A stretch of DNA of 64,000 nt from Bog-756 sp963806455 (lineage in GTDB: Bacteria > Actinomycetota > Acidimicrobiia > Acidimicrobiales > RAAP-2), in assembly GCA_963806455.1 (NCBI GenBank), contig CAWDXZ010000002.1:186001-250000 (forward strand), in the 5' to 3' direction. Positions within the stretch are counted from its first letter, which is position 1, and each line of letters starts with the position of its first letter. The notes under the pieces were generated by a model. The model was not told where the DNA came from. It made no database searches and was given only the letters and a program-made list of their open reading frames with translations. Positions 50,973-59,525 of this stretch are shown in pieces. Position numbers and translations under genes: made by a program.

Positions 50973-51857
50973 TCAGCGCGCCGCCAGGGCGAAGGCCCGA
51001 TCGGCCAGGGCCGGGTCACCGAAGTAGCGACAGACGTCCTCGAAGGCGGCGGTGGGACCCCGCCACTCCAGGGAGGCCACGCCGTCGACCAGGTCCCGGT
51101 CGAGCCGGAGGGTGGCGAGGACCCGGAACAGCTCGGCCTGCTCCCGTTGGGCCGCCAGGGTCTCGGCCAGCCGCTTCGCCCCCCGCACCGCCGAGCGCAG
51201 GGCTGGGTCCCAGGCGGTGTCGTCATCGGGGATCTGCTCCAGCGCGCCGTAGTGGGCCAGCACGGCCGAGGCCGACCGCCGGCCCCACCCCGCCAACCCG
51301 GGGAAGCCGTCGGCGCTGTCACCGACTAGGGCCAACCAGTCCGGGATGGAGCGCGGGGCCACCCCGAACTTCTCCCACACACCGTCCTCGTCGGCGACGG
51401 TGCCCTTGCGGCGGTCGAGCTGGACCACCCGCCGGCCGACCACGCACTGGGCCAGATCCTTGTCGGGGGTGCAGATGATCACCTGGTCCACCTCGGTGTC
51501 CTCGGATGCGACCATGGCCACCGAGGCCAGGGCGTCGTCGGCCTCGAGCTCCACCATGGGCCACAGTGCCACCCCCAGACCTTGAAGGGCGCGCTCGACC
51601 ACCTCGAATTGGGAGCGGAGGTCCGGATCGATGCCCTCGCCGGTCTTGTAGCCCGGCCACAGGTCGTTGCGGAACGACTCGATGACATGGTCGGTGGCCA
51701 CGCCGACATGGGTGGCGCCCTCGGTCAGCATGCCCAAGACGGACAGGACGACGCCGCGTGCGGCACCGATCGGGGCGCCGTCGTCGGAGGTCCGGGGCGG
51801 CTGGCCGTAGAAATGCCGGAAGAGCTCGTAGGTCCCGTCGACCAGATGGACGCGCAC
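50973..51857 (-). CDS. 5'-3' exonuclease/flap endonuclease (FEN family)
   Basis: 294 residues, homologous to the 5' nuclease domain of DNA polymerase I but free-standing. VHLVDGTYELFRHFYG holds the first metal Asp; VELEADDALAS, ICTPDKDLAQCV and LVGDSADGFPGLAGWG the other acidic ligands; the last leads into the H3TH DNA-binding motif with SASAVLAHYGAL. It removes flaps or RNA ahead of gap filling. It converges on the ligase gene with only two bases between stops, placing four repair functions in 4 kb. Whether it is co-regulated with the opposite-strand block is unknown. Confidence 0.92.
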   Translation of the reverse strand: MRVHLVDGTYELFRHFYGQPPRTSDDGAPIGAARGVVLSVLGMLTEGATHVGVATDHVIESFRNDLWPGYKTGEGIDPDLRSQFEVVERALQGLGVALWPMVELEADDALASVAMVASEDTEVDQVIICTPDKDLAQCVVGRRVVQLDRRKGTVADEDGVWEKFGVAPRSIPDWLALVGDSADGFPGLAGWGRRSASAVLAHYGALEQIPDDDTAWDPALRSAVRGAKRLAETLAAQREQAELFRVLATLRLDRDLVDGVASLEWRGPTAAFEDVCRYFGDPALADRAFALAAR

Positions 51858-51917
51858 CCGGTCAGTCTGTCAGCCCGCCGGTCGTCACCGCGGGGGTGCC
51901 GGCCGCCTCGTTCGCAA

Positions 51918-52973
51918 TCAGGGAAGGATCAGGTGGACGTCACCGAACTCGTGCCAGCGGTAGCCCTGGGCCAGCGCAGCATCGTAGGAGTCACGCAGGA
52001 GGTTCCGGCCGATGAGGGTCTCCAGCATCAGGAGGTGCGACGAGGCGGGCTCGTGCCAGCCGGTGAGCATGCCGTCGGTGACCTGCACCCCGCGCTCGGG
52101 GGTGATCACGAGGTCGGTCCACCCGTCGTAGGCGCAGGCGAGTCGATCCCGGCCCACCGCCGTCTCGAGGGCGCGTACCACGGTGGTCCCCACGGCGATG
52201 ACCCGGTGGCCGGTGGCCCGGGCCAGGTTGACCCGTTGGGCGGTCGACTGCGGGACCTTGACCCGCTCGGGGTAGGGCAGCTCGTCGGCTTCGAGCGATG
52301 CCACCCCGGTGTGCAGGACGACCGGGGTGACACCGACACCCATGGCCACCAGCCGGGTCAGCATCTCGGGGGTGAAAGGTCGGCCGGCACTGGGCATCTC
52401 GGCACTCCCCGGCACCGTGGCGTAGACGTTCTGGTACATCTCGATCGGCCAGGGGCGCTCGACGTAGCCATAACGGATCGGCCGGCCGTGGGCGGCCAGC
52501 CAACTGAGGACGCGCCCGCCCACGTCGAGGCGGGCGACCCACAGTCGCCCCACCTCGCCGTACGGCTCCTCCAAGGTGAGGGACGCCCCGCCGGCCAGCT
52601 GCAGCCGCCGCCCGGGTGGCGGGCTCTCCCATCGGCTGGTCGTGCGAGCCGTCACCCGCCTCGGCTCCACCACCCACCTGGCCTCGTCGAGCTGGGTGGA
52701 CAGGTGGACGACGAGGTCGATGCCACCGACGGCCACGGCGTCGACCGCCGCCGGGATGGTCCCCGAGGTGTTCACGACCAGCAGGTCGCCGGGCTCGAGG
52801 AAGCGGGTGAGGAAGGAGAACGAGCTGGGGACGAGTGTCCGGTCGCCCCGATAGGCCACCAGCATCCGCACCGCGTCCCGGGTGAGCCCCCGCGCCTCGG
52901 GTGGCTCCGACGCCTCGAGGTCCGACGGCAGCTCGTAGGTGAACCGCGGCGTCGGGGGCAGGAGCACCGTCAC
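51918..52973 (-). CDS. queA: QueA-like S-adenosylmethionine:tRNA ribosyltransferase-isomerase
   Basis: 351 residues, the family length. Conserved segments are LVVNTSGTIPAAVDA (the usual NxSxxxPA), GRPIRYGYV, VVLHTGVASLEADELP (HTG-x-F/L), PQSTAQRVNLARATGHRVIAVGT, cut to the core ARATGHRVIAVGTT, and VTDGMLTGWHEPASSHLLML. The enzyme transfers the ribosyl part of SAM to the queuosine precursor in tRNA. Other queuosine genes are not in the window, so it may be the QueA-like paralogue common in actinobacteria. It overlaps the upstream SDR by four bases (52970-52973) and should be translated from the same message. Confidence 0.9.
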   Translation of the reverse strand: MTVLLPPTPRFTYELPSDLEASEPPEARGLTRDAVRMLVAYRGDRTLVPSSFSFLTRFLEPGDLLVVNTSGTIPAAVDAVAVGGIDLVVHLSTQLDEARWVVEPRRVTARTTSRWESPPPGRRLQLAGGASLTLEEPYGEVGRLWVARLDVGGRVLSWLAAHGRPIRYGYVERPWPIEMYQNVYATVPGSAEMPSAGRPFTPEMLTRLVAMGVGVTPVVLHTGVASLEADELPYPERVKVPQSTAQRVNLARATGHRVIAVGTTVVRALETAVGRDRLACAYDGWTDLVITPERGVQVTDGMLTGWHEPASSHLLMLETLIGRNLLRDSYDAALAQGYRWHEFGDVHLILP

Positions 52974-53662
52974 GACAGGACGAGGTCCCCGGCCCGGTAG
53001 CGGCCGCTCGGCGCCCCCGAGTCGATCAGCCGGCGGATGACCGGTACCACCGACTCCGGCTCGGGCCGGTCGGCGATGTCCTCACCGGGGAATGCGGCTT
53101 GCTGCATCTCGGTACGCATGTCACCCGGGTCGAACCGGTAGACGTGCACCTCGGGTTCCTCGACGGCCAGGACGGCATGGATCTGGTCCAGCGCCGCCTT
53201 GGAGGACCCATAGCCGCCCCAGCCCTCATAGGCCTCGACGGCGGCGTCGGACGACACGGCGACGATAGTGCCCCGGCCCACCCGCAGCCGGGGCAGGGCC
53301 GCCTGCACCAACGCCAGCGGGGCGAACACGTTGACCTCGTAGATCCGTCGCAGCGCGTCGAGCGGGTAGCGGTCCAGCGCGGGCAGGGGGGTGGCCCCCA
53401 ACGCGCTGGCGTTGTTGACCACGAGGTGAAGGGACCCGAGTGCGTCAGCCGCGGCCATGAGAGCGCCCCGGTGGTCGGCGTCGGTGACATCGCCGGCGAT
53501 GGTCTCGACCCGTGTGCCGAACCTCCGCAGTGCCCGTCCGACCTCGCCCAATGGCCGGTCCCGGCGTCCGTCGACCACCAGGTCCCAGCCGTCGACGGCC
53601 AAGCTGGTGGCCATGGCGCGTCCGAGGCCACGCGAGGCCCCGGTGACTAGTGCGACTGGCAT
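52970..53662 (-). CDS. SDR family oxidoreductase, first gene of a SoxR-controlled operon
   Basis: 230 residues. VALVTGASRGLGRAMA is the cofactor loop, GDVTDADHRG the adenine-side acidic segment, VNNASALG the central motif, AVSSDAAVEAYEGWGGYGSSKAA, cut to YGSSKAA, the active-site Tyr/Lys. It is a small classical SDR. The promoter upstream has a 19-bp spacer with a palindrome between its -35 and -10, the arrangement used by SoxR/MerR activators. The soxR gene is divergent. It probably reduces quinones or carbonyls that trigger SoxR. It is coupled to queA. Confidence 0.92.
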   Translation of the reverse strand: MPVALVTGASRGLGRAMATSLAVDGWDLVVDGRRDRPLGEVGRALRRFGTRVETIAGDVTDADHRGALMAAADALGSLHLVVNNASALGATPLPALDRYPLDALRRIYEVNVFAPLALVQAALPRLRVGRGTIVAVSSDAAVEAYEGWGGYGSSKAALDQIHAVLAVEEPEVHVYRFDPGDMRTEMQQAAFPGEDIADRPEPESVVPVIRRLIDSGAPSGRYRAGDLVLS

Positions 53663-53706
53663 CTCGGTGCCCTCCCTTCCCGGTGCCGATCGGCACCCTT
53701 GCCGGT

Positions 53707-53737
53707 AGGGTAAAGGTTAAAGTTGACTTTAAGTCAA
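53707..53737 (-). promoter_or_regulatory. SoxR/MerR-type promoter with 19-bp spacer and internal palindrome
   Basis: On the minus strand TTGACT (53737-53732) and TACCCT (53712-53707) are separated by 19 bp. This is too long for normal sigma-70 recognition, and it is the spacing that MerR-family activators correct by twisting DNA. Within the element, TTAAAGT-N2-ACTTTAA (53717-53732) is a near-perfect dyad. It lies between soxR and the SDR-queA operon. Confidence 0.75.
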
Positions 53738-53774
53738 GCCCCGGTGGGCGAAAGTTTGGAAGGTGGTGCTCGGC

Positions 53775-54221
53775 ATGGAGGACCTACTCACCGTCGGCGA
53801 GGTCGCCGAGCGGAGCGGTCTGGCTCCCTCGGCCATCCGCTTCTACGAGCAGCGGGGCCTGGTCCGAGCCGAGCGGGCCGCCGGGGGGCACCGCCGTTTC
53901 CGCCGGGACGTGCTGCGACGGATGGCGTTCATCCGCATCGCCCAGCGGGTCGGGCTGAGCCTGGAGGAGATCGCCACGGCGCTGGCCGGGCTGCCGGCCG
54001 ACCGGGCTCCCAGCCGCCAGGACTGGCAGCGGCTCACCCGGGGCTGGCGGCGGCGGATCGACGAGAGGATCGCCGTCCTCGAGGCCCTCCGAGGGGGCCT
54101 GACCAGCTGCATCGGGTGCGGATGCCTCTCGCTGCGCACCTGCGCCCTGTCCAATCCCGGCGACCTGGCGGCCTCGCTCGGTTCGGGCCCCACCTACCTC
54201 CTCGGAGAATCACCCGACTGA
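53775..54221 (+). CDS. soxR: SoxR-type redox-sensing MerR family regulator
   Basis: 148 residues. The N-terminal winged helix reads LTVGEVAERSGLAPSAIRFY, followed by the wing and a dimerisation helix. The C-terminal cluster motif CIGCGCLSLRTC gives C112, C115, C117 and C123, the exact CX2CXCX5C spacing of the [2Fe-2S] cluster in SoxR. It activates target promoters when the cluster is oxidised by redox-cycling compounds. The ATG at 53775 was chosen over an upstream GTG because the protein similarity starts there. It is divergent from the SDR-queA operon, whose promoter carries a matching palindrome. Confidence 0.95.
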   Translation: MEDLLTVGEVAERSGLAPSAIRFYEQRGLVRAERAAGGHRRFRRDVLRRMAFIRIAQRVGLSLEEIATALAGLPADRAPSRQDWQRLTRGWRRRIDERIAVLEALRGGLTSCIGCGCLSLRTCALSNPGDLAASLGSGPTYLLGESPD

Positions 54222-54443
54222 CGACACCCTTTGCCGGACCTCACCACGCGGTTCGGGCTCCTCGTCGGCTCGTCGGCTTGCGGCCCACGACGGCGCGGCG
54301 GCCGCCCTCGTCGCGCCGGGCTGTGCGTCCTCTACGGGTTCGCCTTGTGCTGGTCCGCCCTCGAGCTGGGCCTGCTGACCGGCGGCGCCGCACCTGACCG
54401 TCCCGGCCGTGTGGGACCGGCCGGGCATCCGTCGAACGGCGGA

Positions 54444-55802
54444 CTACCCGGACGAAGGCAGGTGGGCGGGATTGGCCACCATCAGCTGGTCGCGGACGGA
54501 GGCGGCCAGCACCGCTCCCAGCTCCTCCCAGTCGTCGTCGAACCGACCGGCCCGTACCGCCGCAGCCAAGGCGGCGTCGTCACCGAACCCCAACCGGGCC
54601 ACGCGCCGGGTGTGGGCCGCTGCCACCGTCGGGCCCAGTTCGATCTGGCGGGCGATGACACCGAGCACGTTGGCGGCGATCCGGGCCTCGAATCGGGAGC
54701 CGGCGTCGCCGGACACGGCCACCGACCGCTCGAGGTGCTCTGCCAGCGCGTCGACCAGCTCCTCGACGGTGGGCCGTCCGAAGGGTGCCGGTGGAGGGCC
54801 GGCGACCGGCGACGGCACCGGTGCGGGCTCGCCCGGGTCGGGTCTCACGCCCAGGAGGACGAGGAGGTCCCATTCGCTCTCGCACACCCGACGGCCGATG
54901 GCAGCCAGTTCGAGGGACCGGGTGCGGCCGCTCAGGTGCGCCGAGGCCTGCAGGGCGCAGATGACGGCCCATTTGACGGTGGCGTAGACCTCCCACCAGT
55001 GGACCGTGTCGGGCTCGATGCGGGCGCCCCCGGCCTCGGCATAGGCGGCCAGCAGGGATTCGAGGTGGCCGAACCCGCCCACCCGTCCCGGTCCCCCGAA
55101 CCGCCAGGCCGGGGCGCAGAGCCAGCCGATGTCCTCGGCCGGATCGCCCACGTGGGCCAGCTCCCAATCCAGTACGGCGCACAGCCCCTGGTCGCCGATC
55201 AGGAGGTTGCCCAGACGGAAGTCACCGTGGACGGTCGTGGGAGACCGTCCCGGTGGCCGGTTGGCCCGGAGCCAGCGGGCCCCGAGCTCGAGGGCGGGTC
55301 GGACCTCCCCCAGGGCGTCGAGGAAGGCGAGCGGGTCGTCCAGCGGGTCGCGTGGGGCAAGGTCGCCGACGACGGCGGGGTCGATGGCGTGGATGGCGGC
55401 CAGGGCCTGCCCGCACTGGGCCGTGAGGGCGGCCCGGGCCCCCTCCCATCGAGCGTCGCGGAGGATCCTCCGGGGTATCGACTCCCCGTTGAGGCGCTCG
55501 GCGACCAGCCAGCCTGCCGGGAGTCCGTCCGGTCGGCCGGCCGCCACGACGTCGGGGACGGGGACGCCCCCCGCCCGGGCCGCGGCCAGGAGGGCGGCCT
55601 CGACCTCGGCCCGACCGGCCTGGTCGGGGAGGGTCCCCCGGTCCTGTTGGAGGATGAGAGGCCTGACGCTCCCGTCAGCGGTGCGCAGTTCGAAGGAGGA
55701 AGTGGTGCGCGACGCCCCGCCCGACAGCCGGCGGAGGCCGGACACCGTACCGCCGAGCACCCGGGCCAGTTCAGCGGTGACTTCGTCGCCCGGCGCCACC
55801 AC
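54444..55802 (-). CDS. Aminoglycoside phosphotransferase-fold kinase with a DUF6285-like C-terminal domain
   Basis: 452 residues. The kinase-like half (1-330) has LSGGASRTTSSFEL at the P-loop-like start, the catalytic loop VHGDFRLGNLL, and metal loop LDWELAHVGDPAEDIGWL, typical of the APH/ACAD10-11-type phosphotransferases seen in lipid or hydroxyacyl-CoA degradation clusters. The last 100 residues are helical with VEELVDALAEHLERSV and resemble DUF6285. Resistance function is unlikely; phosphorylation of a hydroxylated metabolite is more plausible. The GTG start shares one base with the stop of the upstream gene, so the pair is coupled. Confidence 0.88.
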   Translation of the reverse strand: MVAPGDEVTAELARVLGGTVSGLRRLSGGASRTTSSFELRTADGSVRPLILQQDRGTLPDQAGRAEVEAALLAAARAGGVPVPDVVAAGRPDGLPAGWLVAERLNGESIPRRILRDARWEGARAALTAQCGQALAAIHAIDPAVVGDLAPRDPLDDPLAFLDALGEVRPALELGARWLRANRPPGRSPTTVHGDFRLGNLLIGDQGLCAVLDWELAHVGDPAEDIGWLCAPAWRFGGPGRVGGFGHLESLLAAYAEAGGARIEPDTVHWWEVYATVKWAVICALQASAHLSGRTRSLELAAIGRRVCESEWDLLVLLGVRPDPGEPAPVPSPVAGPPPAPFGRPTVEELVDALAEHLERSVAVSGDAGSRFEARIAANVLGVIARQIELGPTVAAAHTRRVARLGFGDDAALAAAVRAGRFDDDWEELGAVLAASVRDQLMVANPAHLPSSG

Positions 55803-56797
55803 TACTCGACGGCGACGACTGGGCTCCCGGCGTCGTCGAGTTGGTGCAGGTACTCGCAGATCCCGTGGCCCTCCGGCAGCTCCGGAGCGTCCAGGCAGGT
55901 CCAGCGGGTGAGCCCCTCGTTGACCAGGGTGCGGCCCAGCCGCCCGATGTCGGCGACCCGCTCGACGTCGCCGCGCAGGGTGTAGGTTCGGCCCTCCTTG
56001 TCAGCCACCTCCAGGTGGACGACCCGGTGCGTCACTCCGTCCGCGGCCAGCTCGGTGCGGAGGCGCCACTCGGCGATGCTGGTAGCCCGCTCGTCCGCCC
56101 AGACCCAGCCGCGGTGGAGGTCACCGGCGTCCGTGGCCAGCCGGATCCCCCCGAAGTGCATGGCTTCGCCCATGTTGATGCTGAACCAACGCCACATCCG
56201 CGGGCCGCCCCACCGACGCGGTCCCCACGACCGGTCGCGGTTCCCGAGGGCACCGTTCCAGTGATGCCGGTGGTCGTCGACCTCGAGCCAGCCCGTCCAG
56301 CGTCCGGCCTGCTCCAGATGACCCTTGCCCACGGTGGAGGCCGCCGCGGCCGCCTCGGTCGAACGTGCCGTCCCCCCTGCCTGTCCGTCGGTCCCGATGC
56401 CGGGGGTCAGGGCGTCGAAACGGACCTCGAGCGCCAGCTTCACCGAGCGGGTGCTCGCCACGCCCGGAACGCAGGGCCGCGCCTGGGCTTCGGCATCCAT
56501 GGTGATCCGCCACGCCCGGAGCGGCTCGATCATCTCGTAGCGCAGGCTCCCCACCTCGAGGACGGTGTCCACCATGGCTCGCTGCTCTCGGACCTCGCGG
56601 TGCTCGGCGAGCTCCCCGCCGGGCAGCCAGACGGACATGGAGGCGTCCATCGAGCCCTCGTTGGGTCGGATCCCGATGCGGGTGAAGAACCCGGAGTCGC
56701 TACCGGGGTCGAAGGCGTTGAAGTAGTACGACTCGCTCCAGGCCGGGTCGCCCTCGACGGGGTGGGCCAGGTCGTGGCGGGGATCGAGAACCGGCAC
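55802..56797 (-). CDS. Lipocalin-like (DUF7064/7065-type) protein
   Basis: 331 residues from the GTG at 56797; longer frames upstream are antisense to the dehydrogenase. The sequence is beta-rich with SESYYFNAFDPGSDSGFFTRIG at the start (its core YYFNAFDP), LEVDDHRHHWNG-like Trp/His segments, and GNRDRSWGPRRWGG in the middle. This last motif is typical of lipocalin-like hydroxyneurosporene synthase/DUF7064 proteins. The function is unknown; a hydrophobic ligand-binding or isomerising role is likely. It is coupled to the phosphotransferase and divergent from the MDR dehydrogenase. Confidence 0.8.
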   Translation of the reverse strand: MPVLDPRHDLAHPVEGDPAWSESYYFNAFDPGSDSGFFTRIGIRPNEGSMDASMSVWLPGGELAEHREVREQRAMVDTVLEVGSLRYEMIEPLRAWRITMDAEAQARPCVPGVASTRSVKLALEVRFDALTPGIGTDGQAGGTARSTEAAAAASTVGKGHLEQAGRWTGWLEVDDHRHHWNGALGNRDRSWGPRRWGGPRMWRWFSINMGEAMHFGGIRLATDAGDLHRGWVWADERATSIAEWRLRTELAADGVTHRVVHLEVADKEGRTYTLRGDVERVADIGRLGRTLVNEGLTRWTCLDAPELPEGHGICEYLHQLDDAGSPVVAVE

Positions 56798-56956
56798 CGG
56801 TACACCATCGCCGCTCCGCCGCGGAGATTCAACCCCGGCGGCGAGGGTCCGCCGGGCCGACCGGCGTGATGTCGGGCGGCAGGGAGCCGGATTGTGTGAG
56901 ACTCGGCCGGCGACCGAGACGCGGCCCGGCCGTCTGCCCGGCCGCAGGGGAGGGCC

Positions 56957-58027
56957 ATGCGCGCCGCCGTTATCCGGACCGGGAGACTGGTCGTCGACGA
57001 CGAGGTCGACGAGCCGAAGCCGGGGGAGGGGCACGTGCTCGTACGATCGCTGGCCGCCGGCATCTGCGGCTCGGACCTGCACGCCCTGGCCGACATCGAT
57101 CGCTTCGCCATCTTGATGGGCCGGGTCGGCGCCCCGGCCCTCGACCCTCGGTCCGACACTGTGTTCGGGCACGAGTTCTGCGCCGAGGTGCTCGAGCACG
57201 GGCCGGGCACGGTCGGATCGGTGCCGGTCGGCACGCGGGTGTGCTCCGTCCCGGTCATCGTGGGGTCGGGGGGCATGGAGCAGATCGGCTACTCCAGTAC
57301 CTTCCCGGGGGCGTTGGCCGAGCGGTTCGCGCTGCAGGAGGCCCTGCTGGTGCCGGTCCCCGACGCCCTGGCGACGGAGGTGGCCGCGTTGACCGAGCCG
57401 CTGGCCGTCGGCGAGCACGCCGTCGGCCTGTCCGGTCTGCGGGCGGGCCAACCCTGCCTGGTGCTGGGGTGCGGGCCGGTGGGCCTGGCCGTCGTAGCCG
57501 CCCTGAAGGCACGGGGCCACGGGCCGGTGATGGCGGCCGACTACTCGCCCACCCGCCGGCATCTGGCCGAAGGGCTTGGCGCCGATGAGGTCATCGACCC
57601 GGCCGACCATTCGCCGCACGACCGTTGGCGGGAGCTCGGCGTGCCTGCCACCATCCTCGAACGGGCCACGGCGGCGGCGTTGGGAGGTGTGACCCAGGAC
57701 CCGGTGATCTTCGAGGCGGTCGGTGTGCCCGGCATGCTGCAGTCGCTGATGGCCGACGCCCCGCCGCACAGCCGCATCGTGGTGGTCGGGGTCTGCATGC
57801 AGCCCGATGTCATCGAGCCGTTCCTGGCGGTGACCAAGGAGGTCGAGCTCCGGTTCTCCTTCGGTTACACGCCTGACGAGTTCGCCGCCACGCTGGCCCG
57901 ACTGGCCACCGGTGTCCACGGCGCCGACGGGCTGGTCACCGCCTCGGTCCCGCTCGCCGAGGCGCCCCGTGCCTTCGAGATGCTGCGCGCCCCCGGCGAC
58001 CACGGCAAGATCTTGGTCATCCCGTAG
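56957..58027 (+). CDS. Zinc-type alcohol dehydrogenase lacking the structural zinc loop
   Basis: 356 residues, MDR fold. Catalytic zinc ligands are in AAGICGSDLHAL and TVFGHEFCAEV; the Rossmann segment is LVLGCGPVGLAVVAAL. The loop that normally carries four structural-zinc cysteines is replaced by CSVPVIVGSGGMEQIG, so only the catalytic metal is expected. It resembles the threonine/2,3-butanediol-type dehydrogenases of degradation clusters. A purine-rich GGGGAGGGCC precedes the ATG. It is followed 30 bp later by an LLM oxidoreductase, likely as an operon. Confidence 0.88.
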   Translation: MRAAVIRTGRLVVDDEVDEPKPGEGHVLVRSLAAGICGSDLHALADIDRFAILMGRVGAPALDPRSDTVFGHEFCAEVLEHGPGTVGSVPVGTRVCSVPVIVGSGGMEQIGYSSTFPGALAERFALQEALLVPVPDALATEVAALTEPLAVGEHAVGLSGLRAGQPCLVLGCGPVGLAVVAALKARGHGPVMAADYSPTRRHLAEGLGADEVIDPADHSPHDRWRELGVPATILERATAAALGGVTQDPVIFEAVGVPGMLQSLMADAPPHSRIVVVGVCMQPDVIEPFLAVTKEVELRFSFGYTPDEFAATLARLATGVHGADGLVTASVPLAEAPRAFEMLRAPGDHGKILVIP

Positions 58028-58057
58028 CCGAACCGAACCGAGAGGAACCCCGCCCGC

Positions 58058-59248
58058 ATGCCGACACTGGACGCCCCTGACCACCTCAAGTTCGGGATCT
58101 TCATGGCGCCGTTCCATCCGGTGGGCCAGAACCCCACGTTGGCGTTGGAGCGTGACCTGCAGCTGATCGAGCACCTCGATCGCCTGGGGTTCGACGAGGC
58201 GTGGTTCGGGGAGCACCATTCGGCCGGCTACGAGATCATCGCCTCACCCGAGGTGTTCATCGCCGCAGCGGCGTCACGCACCCGGTCCATCCGTCTCGGG
58301 ACGGGCGTCTCGTCGTTGCCCTACCACCATCCGTTCATGCTGGCCGACCGCCTGGTGCTCCTCGACCATCTCACACGGGGACGGCTGATGATCGGGGTCG
58401 GCCCCGGCGCTCTCCCCTCGGACGCCTTCATGATGGGGATCGACCCAGCCCGGCAGCGGGACATGATGGAGGAGTCGCTCGAGGCCGTCCTGGCTCTGCT
58501 GGCCGGCGAGCACCCGGTCGACTACGAGACGGACTGGTTCCGGCTGGTCCAGGCCCGCTTGCAACTGCGACCCCTTCAGAGGCCGTTCCCCGAGGTGGCG
58601 GTGGCGGCCCAGGTCTCTCCGGCCGGTCCGAGGGCGGCCGGCCGATTCGGGTGCAGCCTGCTGTCGATCGGAGCCACGTCGGCCGGCGGGTTCGACGTGC
58701 TCGGCGCGCACTGGGACGTGATGGAGGAGCGGGCCGCCGAGTTCGGCACCACCGTCGACCGGGGCGGGTGGCGCCTGGTCGGCCCCATGCACATCGCCGA
58801 CACCCGGGAGCAGGCCATCGAGGACGTGGCCTTCGGCCTGGCCGAATGGGTCGACTATTTCCAACGGGTGGCCGCCCTTCCCCTCGCCCCCGACACGGCC
58901 AACCACGCCACGCTGGTCGATGCCCTCAACGCCTCGGGGTTCGCCGTCATCGGCACCGTGGAGGACGCCGTCAGGCAGGTGGAGCGCCTGCGGCACCAAT
59001 CCCAGGGGTTCGGCACCTTCCTGCTCATGGGCCACGAGTGGGCCGACACGGCGGCGACGAACCACTCCTACGAGCTGGTGGCCCGCTATGTGGCTCCCGA
59101 GTTCCAGGGCACGGCCCGGGCCCTCACCTCGAGCCGCGACTGGGCCGCCGCCAACCGCCCGGAATTCATCGGCGCGGCCGGGGCGGCCGTGATGTCCGCC
59201 ATCCAGAAACACCAGGACGAAAGGGAGGATCGGCCCCTGCCCACCTAG
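58058..59248 (+). CDS. LLM class flavin-dependent oxidoreductase (monooxygenase-like)
   Basis: 396 residues, a luciferase-like monooxygenase of the limonene/alkanal type. FGIFMAPFHPVGQNP starts the barrel; FDEAWFGEHHSAGYEIIASP holds the conserved His pair; LGTGVSSLPYHHP and GVGPGALPSDAFMMGID follow. The C-terminal region (about 330-396) is helical and longer than usual. It probably uses reduced flavin to oxygenate a hydrophobic substrate. It is the second gene after the MDR dehydrogenase at 30 bp spacing. GAGAGGAA lies about 11 bases before the ATG. Confidence 0.9.
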   Translation: MPTLDAPDHLKFGIFMAPFHPVGQNPTLALERDLQLIEHLDRLGFDEAWFGEHHSAGYEIIASPEVFIAAAASRTRSIRLGTGVSSLPYHHPFMLADRLVLLDHLTRGRLMIGVGPGALPSDAFMMGIDPARQRDMMEESLEAVLALLAGEHPVDYETDWFRLVQARLQLRPLQRPFPEVAVAAQVSPAGPRAAGRFGCSLLSIGATSAGGFDVLGAHWDVMEERAAEFGTTVDRGGWRLVGPMHIADTREQAIEDVAFGLAEWVDYFQRVAALPLAPDTANHATLVDALNASGFAVIGTVEDAVRQVERLRHQSQGFGTFLLMGHEWADTAATNHSYELVARYVAPEFQGTARALTSSRDWAAANRPEFIGAAGAAVMSAIQKHQDEREDRPLPT

Positions 59249-59525
59249 GCCCGCGGGCTGAGGTCATAGGGCTGGAGCCGATGGCCGGATGGCCCGACGG
59301 GCAGACGGGCGGACCGGCGGACGAACGGGCGGGCTCAGGCCGGAGGCACGAAGTGCACGCCATTTCCGGGAACCCCGCTACGTTGGGGGTCGGACGGCGG
59401 AGGCGAATGCGGGCAGACCTCGTGCGCCTCGCCCGAGCCCGGCCCGGTCCGAGGCGGCAACACGGGACCGGGGGAAGTCAGGAGGACCACGTGCGCACCA
59501 CGGCAGCGGTGAGGCCCTAGTTCGG

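Noticed and set aside
54231..55985. 584-codon plus-strand frame over the phosphotransferase and lipocalin-like genes
   Set aside because: Antisense to two coupled genes with clear motifs; composition is typical of shadow frames.
56798..58219. N-terminal extension of the lipocalin-like gene to 58219
   Set aside because: The extension is antisense to the MDR dehydrogenase and shows no conserved pattern; GTG at 56797 fits the domain start.
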